Of a DNA stretch of 64,000 nucleotides, positions 22,400 through 32,048 are shown piece after piece. Positions within the stretch are counted from its first letter, which is position 1. Every line of letters begins with the position of its first letter. A program made the translations under genes and the position numbers. Under the pieces are notes generated by a model. The model saw nothing but the letters and a program-made list of their open reading frames with translations. It made no database searches and was not told the DNA's origin. The DNA comes from Cristatella mucedo (lineage: Eukaryota > Bryozoa > Phylactolaemata > Cristatellidae), in NCBI GenBank assembly GCA_009760855.2, contig WPIO01000014.1, positions 3,464,501 through 3,528,500 on the forward strand, given 5' to 3'.

Positions 22400-23500
22400 T
22401 CCGTGACCATTCAGCGTTTGGATGGTAGCCTAGTGCGCTCGGGCGCAGGCGCTTCCGGAATACCGGGCTAACGGAACCGCAGCGGCCCTGCCCACAGCAG
22501 CGCCCAACCGCGCGGTTGCGAGCCGCAGCGGTTCGAGGACCTCGCCACTTCGGCATATGAACGACTTGAGAAGAATGAGGAAGGCCAAGCAGTTCGCTCG
22601 CTTGAGCCTGCGGCGGCACGTGCGCTTTTTCCGGTCGGCGCAGGCGCGTGGACGGCCGACCGCGTCGTCGCGTACGGGTGAATCGTCGCCGCCGTGCAGT
22701 CTGGTGGGCGGTCGCTCTAGCCGTTGTTAGCAGATCCGTTGGCTGAGGAGGCCGCTTATTCTGTTTATTACGAGGCGCGTTTGTTGTCCTGTGACAGCGA
22801 CCGGAGCGTCCACCGCTCCCGTTTGAGTCGCTTTGACTGACTGCACGTGCGGCGGCTTCACGTGGCGGCGGCCGCGCTGTCGGTCGGCAACTGCGTGCAT
22901 GCGCGCGTCCAGTACCCCCCAGACAGACCGGTAGTAGTCGTTGTCAGTCGTCTTGCGCCGTGCGCATTGCTTGCGAACGCCGACGTTGGTCCAGGATTGC
23001 CGGCAAGGATTGCCTGACCGTCTACTGAGTGTAGGTAGATCGAGACTCTGAGAGGGAGTTTTCTTCCGTTCGGCTTCGTGGCGGCTGCTGCTCCTTGCGC
23101 CACTCGCCGGTGGTGTCGGTGGCCGGCTCGCGACCTCCCGACGATGCGTGCTCGCGTGCGCTCGCCTCTCCCGAGCTTTCGCTGCCGTGCACATTGACGT
23201 GCTGCACCGATCGCCCCGCTGTGCTGAAACGCAGAGGGAGCCGTCAACTCGGCTGGTGCCGGTCGGAGCTTATTCGTGGCTCAGCGTTTACGGCCAGGTT
23301 CCGCAGGTGTGTTGTTTCTTGGCTTGCCGGCCAACCGTGGGCTAAAGGATAACTTCTGTGCCAAATTTCGTCGTTGGAGGCCTTCGAGGAGCCGGTGGCG
23401 AAGGAGCACCGAGCGCCTGCGTCAGCACCTGCCCCCCTGCTGCTATAAGGGCATCAAGAACCCCCCCCCACCATGTAGCATAGGATTCGGCAGACGGGAG
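22400..23500. promoter_or_regulatory. CpG-rich block, possible promoter region
   Basis: This ~1.1 kb stretch is strikingly GC- and CpG-rich compared with both flanks (for example gcgtcgtcgcgtacggg near 22660, and dense CG steps through 23450). Several overlapping open frames exist on both strands, but none has recognisable protein content, as expected for GC-rich DNA. It could be a promoter or 5' UTR of an unannotated gene. Direction is unknown. Confidence 0.35.
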
Positions 23501-24417
23501 GAACATGAATTAATCCTCATTTAGTAGGTCTGGATCATTGGTTGTGCTGGTCAGCCTATGGCTAGGCAAAAACGTTGGCTAGGCCAAAGTGCATTTCCGG
23601 TTAGCATACTCGATTAACTGCATTTTTTCTAGTGTAACGCGAGTCTTTTTGGTGTTTATCTTCACCGTTGAGCTTTAGGATAGGGACGGAGAGTTGTAGC
23701 TGCAGGCTATTCCTTGTTCTGTTGCCCACTGCACGTGGTGATGTTAGCCCCTGAGGCTCATGTGCCGTTATATAAATGAGGGTGTTGAATTCATCGCAAA
23801 TTTTCTTAGTTTTTCCGTTTTTCCTACGAGCTACCGTTCCCCAGCCCAGGGAATATGTTTCCGTGAGCCCGACAGTGACTTTTCAGTCCAATACTGACAA
23901 TGGTTGTATTAGATTAAGAGCCGTCGTTAGATTGTTATTGCATTTCATTGTCATCTGAGTATTTTCGTCCCAGGTTTTTTGTCCTGCTGATTTACCAGAA
24001 TGTATAATGGTGTGGAGGGTTAAACCTCCAATGTTTCGGGTTCTGGACTGGACTGGGATGCAAGTTTGGCAAGCCTGCAATTGCAAGCTGCGCTTGGTAG
24101 CTTGCTTCTGGCAGTCACGGCAATCAGCCTTAGGCATTCAGACAGCAAGCTGCCAGGCTGGTTTTAATGCAGTCACCCTCTGCAACAGTGGTTTGAGTGG
24201 TTCTAATTGGCAGCCATCTAATAGCACTCGAGGTTTCTTGTCTCAGATGCCTAAGTTAAGGATTTCACTCTCCTTTCCCCTGCCGAGCCGTGGAAAGAAG
24301 TGTTTGTGCACATATGTGAGAGTTCCCACGAGTCCGCTGCAATCAGTCATGCTACTTTTGAGCAACATAGATTAGACCATTGGGCTCTTGGCAGGAGATG
24401 TTAAAACTATTGGCCAG

Positions 24418-24491
24418 GCACTCTCAAGTTGGTTAGTAGATCACGTGCTAAGGCGCACTCTCAAGTTGGTTAGTAGATCACGTGCTCACGC
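24418..24491. repeat. 37-bp tandem duplication
   Basis: Two nearly identical units begin with gcactctcaagttggttag at 24418 and 24455. Confidence 0.85.
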
Positions 24492-24663
24492 ATGGCTCGT
24501 GAGCAAAGGGAACTAGGATCTCGGATCAAGTCAGGAGAGAGCTGTCGCCAAAGGACACCAGGCTTTTGCCATGCCCAAGAAATTCTTGTGGTTGTAAGCT
24601 GGTCGTAAGACACTTTCCTCCACACGAGATAGAAACACTCAGCCACTGATTGCTCTGCTTGCA

Positions 24664-24760
24664 ATAATAATAATAATAACCTATTGGCATAGTGCCTCAG
24701 AGAACCAAATCTCTTTCTAGGCACTTTACATAGGCTGCTAAGGAAGCATGTCAATATGGT
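24664..24760 (-). mobile_element. Family A LINE, 3' end only
   Basis: An (AAT)n tail is followed by the inverted 3' stem-loop (gtgcctcagagaaccaaatctctttctaggcactt region) and a few 3' UTR bases. Confidence 0.8.
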
Positions 24761-25287
24761 TAGCTAGCAGGTGTTTAGACCTAGTGAGCTTGCTACTGGA
24801 TTGAGAGTGCTGTGTATGTGATTGATTATGAGTAGCCTAGATTGATTATGAGGTCAGCCTTTCTATGACTAGATGTCGCTGATTAGGAGATTATCAAAGG
24901 TTAGTTATAGCAACGTTACAACAGGGCCTGGTGGCAGCATTGAAGTGTAGCTGAGCCAGAAAGGCAGTCGAAGAGGTGAGCAGCATATAGCACCTAGCGG
25001 TGAAGGATGAGGCACTATGATCCTGTTTATCTGTGGACGTTGAAGCATTCACGTGGATGCTAAAGCATGCTGTATATGGCACTTGTATATATTTTCTAGG
25101 AAAATCGCTATTTCAATCGCCCAGATAGATACCTTTTGTATTTCCATGTTCTGTTTTTTTTGTCTAGTCAGATCGACGGTTCAGTGAGTGTTGTGGCACG
25201 ATGAACAATTGCAACATCATGCCAAAGCCATAGCCAATCTATATATTTCCAAGCATACTGACGTACAGATGCTAAGTGAACAGATGG

Positions 25288-25372
25288 TTAATACTAATAA
25301 TAGTAATACATTTGTTATAGCGCCCCCAGAGAACCCAATCTCTTTCTAGGTAATTTACATTTGCTATGAAGG
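25288..25372 (-). mobile_element. Family A LINE, 3' end only, diverged
   Basis: A decayed AAT tail precedes the inverted stem-loop 'agcgcccccagagaacccaatc...'. It is short and older. Confidence 0.75.
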
Positions 25373-25459
25373 AAGCATCCTACCGAAAAAAGCCACTAGG
25401 CCACTGCAGCTAGCGATGAATATGGCTAACAGCTAGTTTGAAAATCCAAGAGGGTTGAC

Positions 25460-25890
25460 GACGTGTCATCTTTGCTAAAAGAGCTAGGATGGCTGCCGGT
25501 TGATCAACGGATACAGAGCAAGGTTCTTACGCTGACCCACAAGGCCCGACACGGCTTGGCTCCTTTATTACTAGCTGAACAGCTGCACCAGTTTCAGCCT
25601 CCACATGCCCTCAGCTCTTCTATGGACAATAAATTAGCTATTCTATTCCCCAGCTGCCGACTATGGCACATCCTTTCCAGCCACCCTGAGCTGCTACTTC
25701 CATGTTAACTCACTGCCTCAATTGCTCTCCTGACTCATATGTTTCTCACTTTCTCTTTGTTGCATGAGATGAAGTCTGTTGGCTACCAAATGACAAACGA
25801 AAGCCAAATAGGCTGTGGGTTGCAAACACCCACATAGTCTTTGTGGTTACATGCAAGATACATTACAACATTACATTACATTACGAGATC
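25460..25890 (+). mobile_element. Family B LINE, 3' fragment
   Basis: Encodes SSLLKELGWLPVDQRIQSKV and HKARHGLAPLLLAEQLHQF, matching the 16.1 kb family B copy. The shared 3' UTR (ctttctctttgttgcatgaga) follows, with an (ACATT)n-type tail at 25859-25884. It directly abuts a minus-strand family A copy. Confidence 0.85.
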
Positions 25891-26833
25891 GAATGATTAG
25901 TGGTAGCATGCTCTAAACCAACAAGTGTGACATGGTTAGAGGTGACATGCACAGGGTTAGCATGGAAATGTGGGTAGTTGGAGCATGCAGTGTCAGCACA
26001 TGTAGGCTCACTAAAGACAAATCAAATGTACCCACCAAATGCTGTGATAAAGGAGATATGTTGTTAACTTATTTTAAATGTGGTCAAGTCAAGGGATGTC
26101 GTGTCACCAGTTGGGAGTGAGTTCCAGGCTTTTGGAGCATACGAACTAAAGGCACGGTCTCCAAAGGATTTGAGGTTTGTATGAAGTATAGTTAAATATT
26201 TATTTTCCGAAAAGCTGGTGGTATGATGCTTGGCCTGGTGGGGGAGTAGATCTGATGGTAGGCTGGAGCTAAATGAAGGGACCTAAAAGTGACTGGGAGC
26301 CAGTGCAGGTCAGCAAGAGGTGGTGTGATGTGGCTACTGTTACGCTGACGACAGACACGCCTAGCTGCAGAGTTTTGCATCAGCTGTATGCGCCTGATTG
26401 CACAGGCCGGTAGACCAGCATACAGTAAGTGATAGAAGTCGAGATGGGATCACATATGCACGGACCAGTTTAGATGTGGTATCCTTGTCTTAACTAGCCC
26501 GAAGTTTAGCAATGTTATGTAGCTGAAAGTAGGCAGACGACTGTGGAGCTGATGTGGTCGTCTAATGAAAGGTCTCATTGAAATAGGACAGCTTTCTTGC
26601 AGATTAAACAGGAGATGCTGGCCGATTTTGAGCATCAGGTTTTACCATTTCTGAATCAAACTTGGTTTGCCCATAATTAGTAGGCTAGTTTTTATCATCA
26701 TTTAATTTAAGAAAGTTTGCTGCCATCCACGTGTGTTTGTCATTAATATATGCATCTAGAAAGTTGAAAAAATGCGACATGCTGGAGGGCTGGGAGGGAT
26801 CAAAGCAAAGGTACAACTTAGTGTCATCCGCAT

Positions 26834-27233
26834 TTAGTTGGTCGCTGTGAGTCGTCCTTTGTGTGCATATGCATGCTGAGACTGTGCATGATGCCACTAA
26901 CCATACTTGATAATAATAATAATAATAATGCACTTAATAAAGCGCCCTCAGAGAACTCAATCTCTCTCTAGGCGCTTTACATTTGCTGCAAAGGGAAATG
27001 CAATTGAATGGTGAGTAAAATCATGCTTGATAAACAAACAAAATGAATAACATGGTTAGGGGTGACATGCACAGGGTCAGCATGCAAATGTGGTTAGTCG
27101 CAGCATACTTGCATGCTGAACCTGTGCATGTCACCCTTTACCATGTTATTCTTGATATTTCAGAAAATGTATATAGCCTGGGAAGAGATTGAGTTCTATG
27201 ATGATGCTATATCAAATATATTATTATTATTAT
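26834..27233 (+). mobile_element. LINE 3'-UTR fragment nested in the older LINE
   Basis: Plus-oriented 3' UTR (gtcgctgtgagtcgtcc..., later tgcatgtcaccctttacc) with a (TTA)n tail at 27218-27233. It is inserted between 'catccgcat' and 'agaagtg' of the host LINE. No clear duplication flanks it. Confidence 0.85.
26910..27103 (-). mobile_element. LINE 3'-UTR fragment nested at the second level
   Basis: This minus-oriented fragment, with its AAT tail at the left, sits inside the 26834-27233 fragment. It is flanked by a perfect 8-bp duplication, catacttg (26902-26909 and 27104-27111), as expected from target-primed reverse transcription. Confidence 0.9.
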
Positions 27234-27473
27234 AGAAGTGAAGGCCTAGATTGTGCCTTGCAATCACATCGGCAAGAGGGAGAGTATAAATCATAAAAAG
27301 AAACAGATCAAGCACAGAGCCCTGAGTCCTCGGATAGTCTTTGTCCATTCACATCAATACTCTAGAGTCTTCCACTGAGATTGGACCTGAACCATTGCAG
27401 TGCAGTGCGAGTGACGTCCAGGCGAGATGAGAGGCGCTCGAGAAGGACTGGTTGATTGATGTTATTTGGTGGT

Positions 27474-29263
27474 CCGACAGCAAGTTAGTGACGGCACGGA
27501 CACATCAAATGTCCAAGTACAATTGCTTACTTGGGCTCTCAAGCCAGCGGCTTGCAACCGGTCTCTCGTTCCAACTGCCCCCTTCTCTCTAGGCCGTGAC
27601 TCACCCTAAATCAAAACACAAACCCATAAGACAAAACCTATAGAACATAAACACAAAGTCGTCAAACATGCTGCAGCTCCACAAGTTTACATGCCCGTGA
27701 TCTCAAGATCACTAATCCCAATGGCAACACAATTGCGTGCACTGAGCCGCTACGAATGGGGACACTACAAATTTAAGACGTAAGAGCGGCAAACCCTCCA
27801 CACAAGAGAAAAAGCTCCACAACATGACACCTCCATCAAAGTCCAGTGACAAACATCAAACAGCTGTCCCTACAGGCAGGCAGGCAACCTCACAGCTGCT
27901 TGAGGAGGCAAGCTGGAACACGGCCTTTGACAAAAGCAGGCTGCCAATAAGTCACCAGCCTCTTTGCACCACTGTAGCATCTCGTAGGACCCTCTGCTAA
28001 GGCTAATGCTTTAGCACAGAGCCTCTTCTCTCCACCGCAAGGGGCTCCTGGGCCTTCGCCCCATCGCTCACTGCTGTTGCTTCAGCCACCTCTCCACGGA
28101 CTGCTGGCGGCTCGTGCATGTCCTCTGCTGGCATCTCGTGAGGCTCTGCCACTAGCAGTTCGAAGACCGAGGCCATCTCACTGTGCGCCATCATCTGTCG
28201 CTGCCACACCCTGATCTTTGCATGCAGGGTGAGCATCTAGCTGGCTTTCTCAGTGAGTCTCTCGCCTTTCTCCGTAGCTGACCCGAACTCCTCCCTGCCA
28301 CTGACGCGAACTCCTCCCTGCCGCCGTCTATTCTGTAACCATCAGCGCCGACTCGCTTGCCACCGATGCTGTTTTGCTATCCACCAGTGCCTTCCCGGCC
28401 GCCGAAACCTCTCAGGTGGACACCGTAGGCTCTGCATTGCTGCCTCTTCTGAAGCGCCGCTGCCTATGTGGATGCTGCCACTGCTGCCTCTGCAGATGCT
28501 GCTGCCGCCTCTCTTACCGCCTCTGTGCGTGCAGCCGTGGCACCTCTCTGTCCTGTGCCGACTCTTCAGCATGCACCTACTCTCTTATGCATGCTTTCAT
28601 CTCCCTGCCTCACACCTCCACCTCGCTCGTGGATGCTGCCTCAGTGGGCTGTGCCGCCTCACCTGCTGCTGCCGGTCGTCGCGGCCTGGCAAATCTCTAC
28701 CACCCGTTGTCCTGCCGCTACTGCCATCACGGCCTGGCCAACCGTCACAGCTAAGAATGCCGTAGCCTCCTGCTACACGGTAGCACACCCTCGTCGCTCG
28801 GTACACACAGCCGTGCTCTACGGACCGGCCCGGCGAATGCTCTCAGGACCTCACGAAGCTTTACGTAGTCGTCCTGCACTACCTGTGGGAGACTCAAGGC
28901 AAGCGTGAAAGCCCCTACCTTTGATCCCAAGGAGCAAACACAGGCGCCACAGGTATCCGGTTCGATGCTGTTCTCCTCGATCTCCTTCTCGAACCTCAGC
29001 AGCCAGCCTCCGAAGCTTTCGAACGCTTCGCATGACATCTTAACCCGCCGAAATAGCTTGTAGTTTGATGCTCCGACAGCATGTTAGCGATGGTACAGAA
29101 AATGTCCAAGAACAACTGTATTTGGGCTCGAAGCGCGGCGGCTCATAGGTGTTCTTGCCGTACCAGCGTTCCCACTGCCTCCACTCCAAATCGTATCCAT
29201 GACCCTCAATAAAACATAAATCAATAAAACCATGAAACCTGCAGCAGAGCGTAAGACCACATT
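27474..29263 (-). mobile_element. Small LTR retrotransposon with gag-like ORF only
   Basis: Two diverged ~185-200-bp repeats (about 27474-27656 and 29062-29263) start TG.TG.TCCGACAGCA and share 'gttag.ga.gg.ac', 'aaatgtccaag.acaa', 'ttgggctc' and an A-rich end. The right copy ends gaccaca. The element interrupts a family A LINE whose sequence resumes on both sides with short overlapping bases. The ~1.4 kb interior has one gag-like minus-strand ORF and no protease, RT or integrase, so it would be non-autonomous (TRIM/LARD-like) or internally deleted. LTR divergence suggests it is not young. Confidence 0.75.
28751..29038 (-). CDS. Gag-like protein of the LTR element
   Basis: A 95-residue frame starting about 24 bases inside the presumed 5' LTR boundary. 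The start MSCEAFESFGGWLLRFEKEI, a CSLGSKVGAFTLALSLP stretch and DDYVKLREVLRAF follow the layout of Ty3/gypsy-type Gag N-termini (W-x-RFE helix, then a 'GxKxxxxLxxLxxP..xxYxxLxxxLxxxF' pattern). No zinc knuckle is visible, and the frame closes in low-complexity sequence. The recognition is by pattern only. Confidence 0.55.
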   Translation of the reverse strand: MSCEAFESFGGWLLRFEKEIEENSIEPDTCGACVCSLGSKVGAFTLALSLPQVVQDDYVKLREVLRAFAGPVRRARLCVPSDEGVLPCSRRLRHS

Positions 29264-29527
29264 CGATAGTATCCAAGTAGCCGAAAGATAGAGCAAAGCA
29301 AGCAGAGATACTCAACCCAAGTCTGCATTCCCTAAGCAAGTCGTTAGACACCCGAAGCAATGCTGACCCTGCAAAGTGATCAGCTTTAATAAATGAACTC
29401 AGCTGGTCTGCCACGACTCTAAGCTGCCTAGCCATCGGCTGCAGTGACACTGCTGCTCTTGGAGCCACGATCTCTATTCGAATCCGATAGTTGTGAATGA
29501 TGTAGTTATCAATAGGTGAAAAAATAA

Positions 29528-29650
29528 TATAATTCATTTATATAGCGCCCCAAGAGAACTTAATCTCTATTCAGTCGCTTCACATATGCCTCGGGGCTCG
29601 AGCCCACGACCTCAGTCAGACCTTGGTCAGACCTAACGTTGTTATATTGC
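29528..29650 (-). mobile_element. SINE with tRNA-like head and LINE-like tail
   Basis: On the plus strand, 'ttcatttatatagcgccccaagagaacttaatctct' (inverted tail) is followed by 'ggggctcgagcccacgacctc' (inverted B-box region). The order matches the copies at 21345 and 7283. Confidence 0.65.
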
Positions 29651-30635
29651 AGAGCTGCACCTTCAGCCAGTTGCTCATCTTGCACTCGTCGGTGAAGGGC
29701 TGAGCGTATCGTAGTAATAATGTCAGGTGCAATCGGCTGAAGGTAAGCATTTGAAGCAATGCTTCTGTGATTTTCACGCAGTGCTATGTAATTCAAGCTG
29801 CAAAATTATGCTTATTTTAACCTGCTTCATTGATTTATGCTCAGGTCGTGTTTCAGCTGCACTGCTATTAAGATAAGACAGTCGCAGCTCTAATGTCATT
29901 GTATTTGACATGCTATTGCCTTGCTGTTTTTTTATTTACCAGTGAATTATTTGTGACCTTACTATGAAGCTATTTCAATGTTAATGTGATCTTTAGTAAA
30001 CTCTATTCATTCAAGTGTACCAATGCTAGACTGGGCATAGGTATAGTCAGTCTAAAGTAAGTTTGACAATAGGAAACCTACAAAGAGGTTCACAAAAACC
30101 TTTTTAGAATTCAAGTAACCCCACCCAATACCAAGGTAGGCTACAGATGTTTAGGACTATGTTTACTTGCTCTTCCTGCTGGAGCTCTACGTGAGGCTCA
30201 GTGGAAGAGAAAAGTTGATTCGTTGTTAAGGGCTAGAGCTGTAGGACGGGAGCAAGTGACCATGACTGCAATATTGTCCTAGTCATGCTACAGCAGCACG
30301 TGTCAAGACCGAATAGGATATCTAAGCCGAGACTATTGTATTGTGAACCTTGTACGGGAAGCATGTATTTTTAGATAATGTTCATGAGCGTGTATGCTTA
30401 GATTCACTGTACAATGCTCAAACAGCAAGTGCCTTGTTTTTCTTTAGAAAGAGTAATTTGGCTCATGTGTATGAAGAAGCTGTGCACTACAACTGCTTAA
30501 ACCTGATTTTATAGTTAAGACTTTTTTAAGTAGTTTTGCTAGCTGCTGGGGCGATTTTCTAACATATTCTAATCCTTTTATTTCGGTGATGAGAAATCGT
30601 TGACCTAAATGTGTGCAACTTCTGAAAAGTAGATA

Positions 30636-32039
30636 ATAATAATAATATTGCACTTGATAAAGCGCCCTCAGAGAACTTAATCTCTTTCTAGGCGCTTTAC
30701 ATTTGCTGCAAAGTGATACGCAATAGAATAGTAAGTAAAATCATGCTTGAAAAACAAACAAAATGAATAACATGGTTAGGGGTTACATGCACTGGGTCAG
30801 CATGCAAATGTAGTTAGTGGCAGCATGAACAGTGTCAGCACGCATAAGCACATCGAGGACGAATCACAAGGACCCACTAAATGCTGTCCTAAATAGGTAT
30901 GTTTTTAAGTTTCTTTTAAATGTGGTCAGGTCTGGGGATGTTCTGATGCAGGTCGGGAGGGAGTTCCAGGCTGTGGGAGCATACGAGCTAAATGCACGGT
31001 CTCCAAAGGATTTAAGGTTTGTACGAGGTATTTCTAGACTGTTGGATTCCGAAAAGCGAGTGGTGCAATGCTTTGCCTGATGGGGTAGTATATCTGAAAG
31101 ATAGGCTGGAGCCATAGAATGAAGAGATCTAAAAGTGAGCGACAAAACCTTGAAGTCAATCCGTTGCTTGACTGGTAACCAGTGCAGGTCGGCGAGAAGT
31201 GGAGTAATGTGGCAACTGCGACGCTCACGACAGACAAGCCTAGCTGCGGAGTTTTGCACCAGCTGCAATCGCCTGATCGCACATGCTGGTAGGCCAGTAA
31301 GCAGTGAGTTGCAGAAGTCGAGACGGGATGTCACGAATGCATGGACCAACTTGGACGTGGTATCTTCATCTAAACAAGCCCGAATTTTAGCAATGTTATG
31401 AAGCTGAAAATAGGCGGATTTGACTGTGGAGCTGATATGGTCGTCTAACGAGGGGTCGCTTTGGAATATGACACCTAGATTTCGAGCTGATGCAACTGGA
31501 GATATGCTGGCAGAGCCAATTTTGAAAGTCAGCCTTTCCAATTTCTGAATAACACTAGGTTTGCCCATAACTAGTAAGTTAGTTTTATCATCGTTTAGTT
31601 TTAGAAAATTTGCTGCCATCCATGATCGGATGTCATCAATGCATGCAGCAAGTGAGTTGAGAGAATTTGAGGTGCTCGAAGGCTGGGAGGGATCAAAGCA
31701 AAGGTACAACTGAGTGTCATCCGCATAGAAGTGAAAGCCTAGATTGTGCTTGGCAATCACATCAGCGAGAGGGAGAGTATAAACGGTGAAAAGGACCGGA
31801 CCTAGCACAGAGCCCTGAGGTACTCCATATTTTAGAGGTACTTCAGATGATCTTTGTCCATTCACGTCAACACTCTGGAGTCTCCCACTGAGATAGGACC
31901 TGAACCACTGCAGAGCAGTGCCAGTGATGCCCAGGCGAGATGAGAGGCGCTCTAGAAGTACTTTGTGATCGATGGTATCAAAAGCTGCCGAAAGATCGAG
32001 CAAAACAAGAAGAGACACTCTACCCATGTCTGCATTCCC
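30636..32039 (-). mobile_element. Family A LINE, young 5'-truncated copy
   Basis: A 1.4 kb insertion with its AAT tail at the left and flanked by the 5-bp duplication AGATA (30631-30635 and 32040-32044). It contains the uninterrupted C-terminal 390 residues of ORF2 and the complete 3' UTR. It is almost the same sequence as the 60044 copy. Confidence 0.95.
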
Positions 32040-32048
32040 AGATAGCAA
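30864..32048 (-). CDS. LINE ORF2 fragment: reverse transcriptase, open frame
   Basis: An open frame of 394 residues; the first few (before NADMGR) come from flanking DNA. RT blocks in order are [45 protein letters not shown] (the catalytic YADD) and NFLKLNDDKTNLLVMG. The C-terminal domain typical of CR1/L2-type elements follows (SRLDFCNSLLTGLP, LLADLHWLPVKQRI). It lacks the endonuclease and the N-terminal RT blocks because of 5' truncation, so it cannot act alone. I counted five substitutions against the 60048 frame over about 388 shared residues. Confidence 0.95.
   Translation of the reverse strand: MLSGNADMGRVSLLVLLDLSAAFDTIDHKVLLERLSSRLGITGTALQWFRSYLSGRLQSVDVNGQRSSEVPLKYGVPQGSVLGPVLFTVYTLPLADVIAKHNLGFHFYADDTQLYLCFDPSQPSSTSNSLNSLAACIDDIRSWMAANFLKLNDDKTNLLVMGKPSVIQKLERLTFKIGSASISPVASARNLGVIFQSDPSLDDHISSTVKSAYFQLHNIAKIRACLDEDTTSKLVHAFVTSRLDFCNSLLTGLPACAIRRLQLVQNSAARLVCRERRSCHITPLLADLHWLPVKQRIDFKVLSLTFRSLHSMAPAYLSDILPHQAKHCTTRFSESNSLEIPRTNLKSFGDRAFSSYAPTAWNSLPTCIRTSPDLTTFKRNLKTYLFRTAFSGSL

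Larger units (their letters stand above)
19906..24417. other. Region without a confident gene
   Basis: Contains a SINE fragment (21345) and the CpG-rich block (22400-23500). Open frames such as 20369-20908 have antisense counterparts of similar length and no motifs. Confidence 0.5.
25885..29420 (-). mobile_element. Old family A LINE split by three later insertions
   Basis: Minus-orientation LINE sequence runs from the 3' UTR (about 25885) through the RT region to 26833. It resumes exactly where it stopped at 27234-27473, and resumes again at about 29264-29420, reaching upstream of the 5' end of the 60044 copy. The breaks are filled by a LINE 3' fragment (26834-27233), which itself carries another (26910-27103), and by an LTR element (27474-29263). 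The frame is badly decayed. Confidence 0.88.

Noticed and set aside
22727-23247. 155- and 129-residue minus-strand frames
   Set aside because: They lie in the CpG-rich block, where long chance frames are expected. No domain is visible.
28253-28908. Plus-strand frames of 126-170 residues, Cys/Leu/Pro-rich
   Set aside because: They are antisense to the LTR element interior, and low complexity explains the open reading.
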